The position numbers and the translations under genes were made by a program. From Chalciporus piperatus (taxonomy: Eukaryota > Basidiomycota > Agaricomycetes > Boletales > Boletaceae), in assembly GCA_038093975.1 (NCBI GenBank), contig JBBPTG010000368.1, positions 1 through 19,442 of the forward strand: DNA of 19,442 nucleotides. Reading direction: 5' to 3'. The first letter of the stretch is position 1. Each line of letters opens with the position of its first letter. The notes under the pieces are model-generated. The model did not search any database and was not told the origin of the DNA. It saw only the letters and a list, made by a program, of their open reading frames with translations. Of the stretch, positions 1-7,635 are shown in pieces.

Positions 1-2
1 AA

Positions 3-2111
3 GATGGAGACGCTAATCAAGAGGATGGAGACACTAATCATCCTGATAGTGATCCGGAGGATGAGAACCCCCGTCGCCCAGAGCAACCACGGGTTCCACC
101 CCCTCAACGGCCTGAGGAAATACCCCGCGATGATGAATCAGCGGATGATGACGAAGAAGAAGCAGAAATTCCTCCTGCACCTGTCACACCCCCTCGTCGT
201 GTACCGACGAACAATGCTCCACCAGCATTACCACCTCAAAGCGACCGTACAAGTCGCAGAGAGCGCCCACAACGTGATCGCAAGATCCCACTTCGACCTG
301 GAAATGTCTATGGCGAACGCGAACACCCCACTAAAACCGTAAAGGAAGTGGAACGTCTCTCACGCTGGAAGGAACTCACTGGAGAATCATCCTCCAAAGT
401 ATCAAATATTCCCGGTGGTTTACCATCAACTCCTGAGCCACCCGCTCCTGAAACAGCATCAGCTGAAGACTCGGAAACGGAGATTGAACGACTAACCCGG
501 GAAGGGGGAGTAAACTTGGCACGTTATTTATGTGCTAAAGCTATCAATGACACAGAGGAAAAACCCAATCAACGCGAATGGTCTTTCAGAGACATTCAGC
601 GATTACCATCCGACGAACAGAAGCTTTGGCGTGAAGCATGCATGAAAGAATTGCAAATGCTCAAAGAACGCAAAGTGTATGAAGTAGTCGACAGACCTAA
701 AAATCGGAAAGTCATTAAAAACCGATGGGTCTTTGACATCAAAACCGACGGTCGTAAACGCGCCAGATTGGTTGCGAAGGGATTTTCCCAGATCGAAGGA
801 ATTGATTATGATGAGATCTTCTCTCCAGTTGTCCAATTTGAGACAGTGCGAATGATGCTTGCACTCGCCGCTCTAGAAGATTGGCACATCACTGGACTAG
901 ACGTGCGTTCCGCATATCTATATGGTCCACTGGAAGAAGAAATCTATATGGAATTTCCAGAAGGTTTTGCCACACCTGAGTTAGCCGGCAAAGTTCTCAA
1001 ACTTCGAGGCGCACTATACGGCCTTAAACAAGCTGGTATTACATGGTGGCGCGAATTAAAGAAGTCTATGGAAGAACTAGGCTTTAAAAAGATTTACTCA
1101 GACGCAGGCATTTATGTCTACACACGCGGCAAAGTCTATGTCGTTGTTTATGTGGATGACGCCTTTTTTTGCGGTCCCAACAAGCTTGAGATTGATCAAC
1201 TCAAAGCAAAGTTTATGAAACGATGGGAATGCCGCGATCTCGGTGAGACAAATGAATTTCTCCGCATGAGAATTCGTCGAGACCGATCCAAACGCTTGAT
1301 CTTTGTTGATCAATGCGATTACCTTGATAAGGTGGTCGAATGTTGCGGTATGCAAGATGCAAAACCAGCACGCACCCCTTTGCCTCAGGGATATTATCCG
1401 ATCAAAAACACACAAGATGTTGACCCTGTGTTACGGACGCGTTTCCAAGTGGTCATCGGATCCCTACTATACATCATGCTCGGCACACGCCCGGACATAG
1501 CCTACGCAGTTACTCAACTTGCGAGACAATTGGCAAATCCGACTCAAGAGCATCTTGATAAAGCACTCTATATCGTGAAGTACCTAAAGGGAACACGAGA
1601 CTACGCTCTCGTATACGATGGAAAGAGTGGTTCTGGTCTAATCGGACTCTCTGACTCTGATCTCGGAGCTGATCCAGAACGTTCACGCTCGCAGACAGGA
1701 TACTTCCTGAAACTCGCGAATGCAGCTTTCATGTGGAATTCGCATCTCCAGAAGAATACAGCGAACAGCACCACTGAAGCTGAATATATTGCTTTGTCTA
1801 ATTGCTGCAACCAAATCATTGGTGTAAAGCAAATGCTGAGTGAATTGGGATATAATCTCAAACCCGTTCCTCTCTGTGGCGACAATCAAGGATCGATATT
1901 TTTATCACAAAATCCTGTCAATCAGAAAAAGCATAGACATATACGTATTGCTTATCACACTATTCGTGATGCAATCGAGGAAAAGCACGTTGAACTTTTC
2001 TACATCGAAGGAAATGAAAACCCTGCAGATATCTTTACAAAGAATCTGGGTTACATCAAATTCGAGAAGTTCCGTTCACTCCTTGGTCTAGTGATACATC
2101 GCGCCGATTAG
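3..2111 (+). CDS. copia polyprotein, C-terminal part (linker, reverse transcriptase, RNase H)
   Basis: One frame is open from the window edge (codons from base 3) to a TAG at 2109-2111, about 702 residues, so there is no real start here; the first in-frame GTG at 348 is only internal. Order: an acidic, proline-rich linker (3-330); the motif RPGNVYGE, shared with the minus-strand element; the copia reverse transcriptase with RWVFDIK, ARLVAKGFSQ, YGLKQAG and the catalytic YVDD (1149-1160); then RNase H with D-E-D residues in SDSD, TEAEYIAL and CGDNQGS. The protein copies retroelement RNA into DNA inside virus-like particles. Some family positions are altered compared with the right-hand copy: FLRM where FLGM is usual, SDSDLG where SDSDWG is usual, and a glycine in place of a conserved tryptophan after the TEAEY block. 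The frame is intact but activity may be reduced. Confidence 0.93.
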   Translation, partial: DGDANQEDGDTNHPDSDPEDENPRRPEQPRVPPPQRPEEIPRDDESADDDEEEAEIPPAPVTPPRRVPTNNAPPALPPQSDRTSRRERPQRDRKIPLRPGNVYGEREHPTKTVKEVERLSRWKELTGESSSKVSNIPGGLPSTPEPPAPETASAEDSETEIERLTREGGVNLARYLCAKAINDTEEKPNQREWSFRDIQRLPSDEQKLWREACMKELQMLKERKVYEVVDRPKNRKVIKNRWVFDIKTDGRKRARLVAKGFSQIEGIDYDEIFSPVVQFETVRMMLALAALEDWHITGLDVRSAYLYGPLEEEIYMEFPEGFATPELAGKVLKLRGALYGLKQAGITWWRELKKSMEELGFKKIYSDAGIYVYTRGKVYVVVYVDDAFFCGPNKLEIDQLKAKFMKRWECRDLGETNEFLRMRIRRDRSKRLIFVDQCDYLDKVVECCGMQDAKPARTPLPQGYYPIKNTQDVDPVLRTRFQVVIGSLLYIMLGTRPDIAYAVTQLARQLANPTQEHLDKALYIVKYLKGTRDYALVYDGKSGSGLIGLSDSDLGADPERSRSQTGYFLKLANAAFMWNSHLQKNTANSTTEAEYIALSNCCNQIIGVKQMLSELGYNLKPVPLCGDNQGSIFLSQNPVNQKKHRHIRIAYHTIRDAIEEKHVELFYIEGNENPADIFTKNLGYIKFEKFRSLLGLVIHRAD

Positions 2112-2170
2112 TTTGTGCGCATGAATATACATTCTTACTATGCTCGCATATACTAGCGTACACTAAGCAT

Positions 2171-2177
2171 GGGGGAG
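2171..2177 (+). other. polypurine tract of the left copia element
   Basis: GGGGGAG lies directly before the first base of the 3' LTR. This is the usual place and composition of the plus-strand DNA primer of LTR retrotransposons. The right-hand element has the same arrangement on the other strand (AAGGGGGAG, 16693-16701). Confidence 0.85.
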
Positions 2178-2317
2178 TGTTGAACGTATTACGCTCATAG
2201 TGTATAGTTCACTACGTTTCCATAAACGATAGTTGATTAGGTAATCACCACTGTACACTTATATATTCAAACTCAGTCGATCTGAGTTAATACAACTCTT
2301 TAACCACAACCACAACA
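2178..2317 (+). repeat. 3' LTR of the left copia element (140 bp)
   Basis: Starts TGTTGAAC directly after the polypurine tract and ends CACAACA, so TGTTG and CAACA form a 5-bp terminal inverted repeat with the canonical TG...CA ends. It contains a TATA-like run and, just downstream, the palindrome ACTCAGTCGATCTGAGT (2271-2287), which is repeated exactly in the LTR of the right-hand element. The right end rests on the TG/CA rule and the matching CAACA; the 5' LTR is not in the window for comparison. Confidence 0.83.
2259..2287 (+). promoter_or_regulatory. LTR promoter core: TATA-like box plus conserved 17-bp palindrome
   Basis: TTATATAT at 2259-2266 is followed after four bases by ACTCAGTCGATCTGAGT (6-bp arms ACTCAG/CTGAGT around TCGAT). 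The right-hand LTR holds the same 17-mer on its coding strand (plus coordinates 16610-16626), also preceded by a TATA-like stretch and followed by AATACAACT. Position and conservation suggest the transcription start region or a stem-loop at the RNA 5' end. The role is inferred. Confidence 0.5.
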
Positions 2318-2327
2318 GTGCAATCAG

Positions 2328-2398
2328 GTGAGCGAGCACAAACTTCTTTTGTGTCTACGCAGTATGCTGCTCTGGTAGTCCATAGCCTTATGGCTTAG
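2328..2398 (+). other. candidate intron joining a lost KDZ 5' exon
   Basis: CAG followed by GTGAGC (donor at 2328) and an acceptor CTTAG at 2394-2398 would give a 71-bp intron. The first visible KDZ exon has no in-frame ATG after the TAG at 2383-2385, so an upstream exon is needed. Only 10 bases of it (2318-2327) remain between the copia LTR and the donor. Other AGs inside the stretch make the acceptor uncertain. Confidence 0.4.
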
Positions 2399-5394
2399 AC
2401 GACACCAGTTCAACACCGACGGACGAACTACCAGAATATCATTCTGCCGCAGAGGATTCCGTGCAGTATGACATTCCGGATGACGATCATTTCCCCGAAG
2501 CCGAGGCCAATTCAACACCCACAGCCAAGGCTTCACGCCATTCCGACAATTGGAAAAAGGTCATCCCTACGTTGGTCGAGCCGTTCCTGCAATACATTAC
2601 GCAGACACTCGGTAAACCTATCCCTCAGCCTAATCTCACCATCTCTCTCTGTGCGCAAGGATGTGCACCCAAGAAGACCATGCTGACATGCCTCTATTTC
2701 AACCGTACGTATATCCCTTTACACCCGAGCCATCCCCTTGACACGAACATTAGATTTTTCGTCCGTCACTGTACACTCATGCCCATGTGCCTCTCTCCCT
2801 CAAGTCCTCCTGCGTTCCGGGCTTTTTCCTACAGCACCCTCACAGCCACGGATGGCAGTTTCCGTAGAGCTACTGTCCTTCTACCGCACACTGTTTGAAC
2901 GATCCTGCGATGCAGTAAACGCATTGGCAGCTGCTCTCAACTCCCACTACATCCGTAGAGGCTTCCGTATTTCAGGACGAGAGGTAATGTATATTCAAGT
3001 ACGCAACTCGGTATTTGTATTAATAGACTTTCAGGGCAAGACAATTCAGGAGCCCTTCCGTCGCAGTCTAAGCCAAGCCGTCCAATGGTTCGATGTTCTG
3101 CAAGTCGAAATTGAACATCGCATCGAGGCAACTCTCGCAAACTCTCGCGCGCGCCTCCCCGAGGCGCAGTTGCTGGATGGCCAACAGGCGGATCATCCTA
3201 ATGATACGACGTCTGATCGTGAGCCAACAAACCCCATCTCGACATGTTCCTGTTCATCGCTTCTCGTTCAGCGTTGCCCTGCATGCTTTGGAGGCAATAG
3301 CTATGGGAGTCAACTTGCAGATGGCGCAGACATTCATGTCGCTACCGATGGGAATTTCCATCATCGTCACAGGCGGTCTGCTGGTGACTGCCCGATTTTC
3401 TATGAGCCCATCTATTTCCTTTCGAAAGCGCAGGTCGACGCTGTGGGGAAACGCATCACCAAGGCATGCAAGCGTCCTGCCCACCAGCGTAACACTCAGG
3501 TACCAGATTCAGCTGTCGATCAATGTGAATCATCATACGAAGCCGCCGATGGTAAAAAACAAAAAGCTGCGATGGATACTTTCGATGATACAGGAGTGAT
3601 GGCTCTCATATGCCGTCATGACATTCCACTCTTCTTCGCTAACATTGATACGCCTGGCGAGCAGCAGAAGTTCAGCATCGCTCTGATCGAACATTTGTTC
3701 TCGCTTCTCCCGCGCGAAGCTACCGTTACCGTTTTTTATGATGTAGGTTGTGTCACTGATCGTTCGCTGCGACAGGTACGTTAGTCGTGTGCCTGTGCCT
3801 ATCACCTAACTGACCCTCATGTACAGTATGACATACTCGACAGCAATATCGTGTGGCGGCTGTGATTTGCCACCACAGCAATGCATGCCTATGGGCATGA
3901 GTGGGCATGCCAACTCGTATATAACCCTCGCATAGCCGAAGGTCTTGGCTTGTCCGACGGCGAGGGAACAGAACGACTCTGGTCACGCCTCATCAAACTC
4001 ATAGGCATAGAACGCGCATCTTCGGTATGTTCACTTAGTCATTGCATTGAATTTCCATTAAGTAACCACTCGCAGCGGCAGCGCCGTATCTGGCTTCTTG
4101 ATCGTCAAGTATCCGCCATTGGTCTCGACATGCGGAAAGAGCTAGGTCCCTGGATCAAACGCCGCATGAAGAAGGGAGTTGGAGAACAGGGGGATGTTGC
4201 TCAAGATGTGCTCGATAGCTGCGGTGTATCAACCACCAACCTGCGGGATCAATGGAAAGCACAACGAGCTGCTCAGCTCTCTATACGAGCTCGTAAGTTT
4301 TGCTACTCAGTGTTGATATTCTGCTTACAGTATCTACTAGACGCTCCCGTGAGACTGAAAAAGGAGCTTGATAGTGTTCTCGTATTACAAGCAGACCTAG
4401 ATGCATCCGAGCGTGCGCTGCAAACTGCACGTACCGCGATCGAGAAAGATGACACCACCGGCGATGCGCTCGACATTCTCGACAGTATGGAACGTAGCCA
4501 TAGCCGTCTCCTGGATAAAATCGAAACCCTGTACGCTTCTTTGAATGTTCAAGATCAATTTCCCCAGTTAGAAGGGGTGCCTCTGGAGTTCGTACGGACT
4601 TTACTCATGGCTCGGGACCTCAAGATCAATATTCGTAAAAGGGCGATTGGAAGCTTTTTTGAGTGGGACAAGCTTGATCGGGCAGTCGGCGGAAGAGACA
4701 AGACATTAGGTGCGTATTCAACTCTTGGCCTGCCCCTTAAATTTGATTGCATTCTCAGGAACGAAACTGCACCAACAAACGCGGAAGGCGATATCGAAAC
4801 GGCAACCCGCCCTTATGTCCGCCATCAAAAAATTCAACAAATATTGTGAGCAATTGGCAGAATTATACGATTCAACATTCACAATCCCACTGCCCACACC
4901 ACTCCCTACCAAACTCGCTGAACTACGTAGTGACCAGACGCTACTGCAAGACGTATGGATATCGCCTGCCGCAGGCGAGATACCCCGGTGGTTAGAAGAC
5001 ACAGATGTGCGTGATGGCATCCGCGCGGTGCTGAAACGCGACCGTTGCCGTGAAGAACAACGACGCCTTGGCATAGAAGCGGACAACATGTGCCGCTGGT
5101 TTGGTCTGGAGTTGTTCGTTGTCGAAGTTGCATTACGGCAGCCGGAAAGTAAGTCATTTCGTCCCAGATGGTAACATAGTGGATCCTACTGAGTTCACTT
5201 CCAGATGCACTTCTACATACATTGCTGCAGCACCGCCGCGAAGAGGTACTGGAGCTGCAAGAGCACTGGCCCACGCCACTCGCCTCTTCAGTACGCTACA
5301 CCACTCAAGCAAAGGAGGCAGTTCGACTTGCGGAGCTGGTCACGGGTGCTTCGCCCAATGCCGCTAAATTACATTGGCTTCCGCCCATTACCAT
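2399..5394 (+). pseudogene. KDZ transposase part of a KDZ-Ulp1 fusion gene (broken)
   Basis: Exons placed by splice signals and phase: 2399-2704, 2754-2983, 3035-3775, 3827-4024, 4076-4292, 4341-4709, 4759-5148 and 5205-5394; the introns are 48-56 bp. Domains in order: a cysteine cluster of the kind found next to KDZ transposases (SLCAQGC ... CLYFN, then SCPC, about 2640-2800); the zinc-binding CPACF; then the RNase H-fold KDZ core with DGNF (Asp codon 3347), CRHD, FYDVGC (Asp codon 3740), the HAYGHEWACQLVYNPR block and DGEGTERLW (3956-3982, catalytic Glu); then a helical C-terminal region to LHWLPP. In the family this protein cuts and joins transposon DNA. Three breaks: no start codon is visible, and the 5' exon seems cut off by the copia LTR; an in-frame TGA lies at 3863-3865; and an inserted element begins at 5395. 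The family call is firm; single exon ends are less so. Confidence 0.88.
3863..3865 (+). other. in-frame TGA inside the KDZ catalytic core
   Basis: After the 51-bp intron 3776-3826 the frame reads YDILDSNIVWRL, stop, FATTAMHAYGHEW. Both sides match the expected KDZ sequence without any gap, so the stop replaces a single residue. An alternative acceptor downstream (AG at 3877-3878) gives the wrong phase and does not bypass it. The stop lies between the second Asp and the Glu of the catalytic triad, so the product would be inactive without readthrough. Confidence 0.8.
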
Positions 5395-5417
5395 CAGGAA
5401 AAATGACCTATGCCATA
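5395..5417 (+). repeat. left terminal inverted repeat
   Basis: Begins CAGGAAAAATGACC and pairs with the reverse complement of 7605-7627 at 20 of 23 positions; the three differences are adjacent (TGA here, CAC in the partner). The three outer bases CAT/ATG also match in inverted orientation, so the exact edge could be three bases further out. Confidence 0.75.
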
Positions 5418-5430
5418 TGTCACCATATGG

Positions 5431-5470
5431 CAATATTTGTTGCTATTTGTTGCTATTTGATGTTATTTGT
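5431..5470 (+). repeat. four tandem 10-bp subterminal repeats
   Basis: Four consecutive 10-mers: CAATATTTGT, TGCTATTTGT, TGCTATTTGA, TGTTATTTGT. The reverse complement ACAAATAGCA occurs at 5531-5540 and near the other terminus at 7582-7591. Just outside lies an inverted repeat GCCATATG/CATATGGC (5412-5419 and 5424-5431). Such subterminal clusters often bind the transposase in hAT-type elements. A spacing of ten bases puts all copies on one face of the helix. Confidence 0.65.
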
Positions 5471-5865
5471 GCACTATGGGCAATATGGCAAAAAGGGAAA
5501 AGTACCCAACTATAGTGCAACATATGGCATACAAATAGCACCAAAGTGCACCATATAGCATGGCCTTTAGGCATGTAAAAGGCCTCTTTCAATATAAGCT
5601 ATATGTGCACAATGTGCACCAAATGGAAAAGTGAAAAAACAACCAGGGGCTTTTCCATATGGCGCCATTTTCACTCTTTGTGCAAAAATAGAAATAAAGT
5701 ATATTCAAGTGTACTATACATGATTACTACTACAGTACATACTACAAGGCAAAAAAAGCTGTTGAGCTCATGCCAGTGGTGGTGGAGCAAAGGGACTGCG
5801 CAGCTGTATGTGAAGTGAGTGGCTGGGTGGATGGGTGTGTGAGCATGTGAACACATACCTTTAGA

Positions 5866-7131
5866 TGCTGTTGAGGCTGTTGAGCCATGCTGGCCATGTT
5901 TTCACTGTCGAGGTTGAGGTGGGAGATGGTGGTGAGCGGCTGTGTACGAGGTGAGAGGTGATGGTGGTGGGTGAGGAAAAACACACCTCTGAGTTGTGAT
6001 GCCGGTGGGGCTGTTGGGCCCACGCCGGCCATTGAGTTTGAGTTGAGGGTTTGGAGGTGGTGGTGGTGCATACAGCCTCACCGGCTGTACACAATGTGAG
6101 AGGTGGTGGTGGCAGGAGAGGAAAAACAAACCTGGTGATGCTGGCGGGGCTGTTGAGTCCACGCTGGCCATGTTTTGGTGTTGAGGTTGAGGTGGTAGTG
6201 GGGTGAACTGCCTGAGCAGGCATTCATGAGGAAAATGATTAGTATGTTAGACAATAAACACACACCTTATGAGGCCGGCAGGGCTGTTGAGCTCTTGCCG
6301 GCCATTGATTTTGTCTCGAGGTTGAGATGGAGGTGGTGGTGGGGGCGAATAGTGAGCGGCTGTGCGCAGAGTGAGCAGTTTGGCTCGTAGATAGGAAAAA
6401 ACTTACCTGTTAGTGCCAGCGGGGCTGTTGAACCCACACCAGCCATTGTTTTCATCTCAATGTTCAGCTGTACTAGGTGAGAGATGGTGGTGGGGCAGAC
6501 AGCCTGAGCGGCCAGTAGTGAGGTGAGTGATGGTGATGGTGGGTGAACTTGAACGAGACTCACCTAGTGAGGCCAGCAGGGCTTTTGAACCCTCGCCGGC
6601 TGTGTGGTTCAAGTTGATATTGAAGGTGGGGCTGAGGTGGTGATGCTGGTGCTGGTAGTGCTGGGGGAAACAGCCTGAGAGGCTGTTGGTGAGGTAAGTG
6701 ACAGTGATAGCGGGTAAGTAAAACTCACTATTTACTGTTGGTGGGGCTGTTGAGCCCACACCAGCGTTGTTGACGTGTTGAGGTATTGTCAGAGGTGGTG
6801 GTGGGGCAAAAAGCCTGTGCGGCTGTGTCTGTGATGAGCAGGTGAGTTGGTGAGCGGGTGAGTTGGTGCCAGCTTTGAGTGCTGGTGGGACTATTGAGCC
6901 CTCACCAGCTTTGTTGTTGTGTTGGAGTTGAAGTAGTGGTGGTGGGATGACAAGGTGAGCGGTTGGGTTAAAAAAGTGAGTAAAACATGCAATGCTTGTC
7001 TTTCCCAATAAGGAAATTGCGTAAATACGCAATTTCCTTATTGGAAAAGACACTACATAGCACATTAAGAGGTGAGCGCACTTACCTTGTAATGCCACCA
7101 GGCTGTTGAGCCCATGCCGGCTATGTTGCTG
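5866..7131 (-). repeat. nine-copy degenerate tandem repeat resembling a minus-strand exon array
   Basis: A core like GGCTGTTGAGCC (plus strand) starts at 5875, 6009, 6148, 6282, 6423, 6580, 6745, 6888 and 7101, giving periods of 134-165 bp and a last one of 213. On the minus strand each core can read as a version of AGVGSTAPPAS. Eight of nine are followed within a few codons by GT at a donor-like site (for example AAG/GTATGT, CAG/GTAAGT, TAG/GTGAGT, AAG/GTAAGT). About 45-60 bp further on, most units show a CAG acceptor, giving model exons of 80-98 bp (6266-6359, 5987-6084, 6132-6211, 6407-6503). Between them are CACC-rich stretches. It could be a gene with repeatedly duplicated exons or a non-coding satellite. 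Model exon lengths are not all multiples of three, which speaks against a simple coding gene. Confidence 0.6.
6998..7051. repeat. 54-bp near-perfect hairpin
   Basis: Arms 6998-7023 and 7026-7051 are 26 bp each with one mismatch (25 of 26) and a 2-base loop AA. The outermost extra pair T6997/A7052 also fits. It sits in the widest gap of the surrounding tandem array, between the units at 6888 and 7101. The gap is about 70 bp longer than the others, so the hairpin may be a later small insertion. Confidence 0.9.
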
Positions 7132-7318
7132 TAGCTGTACTGTAGAGTGAGGTAAGATAGGATGTTAGATAGTAGTAGTACTAAGAAACTCAAAACAATG
7201 TGGGCGTGTCAAGTTCAACATGGTCATGTGACCTGCTTGCATGAATTTTTCTAAGTCTAAGCATTAGAGAAATAAGGCTACACTTTTGTACACTTTTTTG
7301 TACACTATTTCCATATAT

Positions 7319-7443
7319 TTTCCCACACTATTGACTACACTTGACTATGCTTTTTTGTACACTTTAGCTACACTCAATCCTAATGACTTTCCCACACTTG
7401 TAGCTACACTTTTAGTCCGCTTTTTTGTACACTTTATTACACA
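7319..7443 (+). repeat. two ~70-bp AT-rich direct repeats
   Basis: TTTCCCACACT followed by TACACTTT-type runs and CTTTTTTGTACACTTTA occurs twice with a 70-bp offset (key motif at 7350 and 7420). A shorter version, CTTTTTTGTACACTATTT, lies at about 7293. This part of the TIR element is AT-rich and I see no gene in it. Confidence 0.6.
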
Positions 7444-7604
7444 TATTTCCTATACACTTTGTTACCCTTTTAACAGGTTTTTCAAATGCAAGTTTGATAA
7501 TTTTAGTACATCAGAAATAGACTCATATAGCATCAAATGGCACCATAGTAGCCTATATAGCACTTTGTGCATCATATGTGCACAAATAGCAACCTATAGC
7601 CATC

Positions 7605-7627
7605 TATGGCATAGGGTGTTTTTCCTG
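7605..7627 (-). repeat. right terminal inverted repeat
   Basis: Read on the minus strand it begins CAGGAAAAACACCC and matches the left terminal repeat at 20 of 23 positions. It is followed directly by the possible target duplication ATGACCTA and then by coding sequence that continues the KDZ-Ulp1 frame. Confidence 0.75.
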
Positions 7628-7635
7628 ATGACCTA

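Larger units (their letters stand above)
1..2317 (+). mobile_element. Ty1/copia retrotransposon, 3' part (left-truncated by window)
   Basis: The element enters from the left edge. It shows the end of the integrase-RT linker, reverse transcriptase, RNase H, a polypurine tract and the 3' LTR. The 5' LTR, gag, protease and integrase would lie outside the window. It belongs to the same family as the minus-strand element at the right edge: the two share the reverse transcriptase/RNase H architecture and an identical 17-bp LTR core. The bases after the LTR (GTGCA, 2318-2322) would be the right copy of a 5-bp target duplication, but the left copy cannot be seen. Confidence 0.93.
5395..7627. mobile_element. 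non-autonomous hAT-like TIR element inserted in the KDZ-Ulp1 gene
   Basis: The ends are inverted repeats that begin CAGGAAAAA (5395-5417 and, reversed, 7605-7627) and match at 20 of 23 positions. The 8 bases before (ATTACCAT, 5387-5394) and after (ATGACCTA, 7628-7635) agree at 5 of 8, as a decayed 8-bp target duplication would. Removing 5395-7635 rejoins the reading frame between LHWLPP and the acidic linker that leads into Ulp1. Terminal CAG, an 8-bp duplication and repeated subterminal motifs are typical of the hAT superfamily. No transposase frame is present inside, so it would depend on one supplied elsewhere. Class assignment is inference; the existence of an inserted element is well supported. 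Confidence 0.72.

Noticed and set aside
4..342. 112-residue plus-strand open frame at the left edge
   Set aside because: It overlaps the copia linker in another frame; the polyprotein frame is open from base 3 through 2111 and carries the motif shared with the right-hand element.
3093..3599. 168-residue plus-strand open frame inside the KDZ exon
   Set aside because: Overlapping shadow of the KDZ frame, which has the catalytic DGNF and CPACF motifs.
6457..7098. 213-residue minus-strand open frame as a single-exon gene
   Set aside because: It runs through several repeat units and their splice-like sites, is low in complexity, and its frame does not follow the repeat periodicity; reported as part of the array instead.
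5431..7443. CRISPR-like reading of the regularly spaced repeats
   Set aside because: Repeats are degenerate, the spacers are repeats themselves, and the setting is a fungal TIR element.
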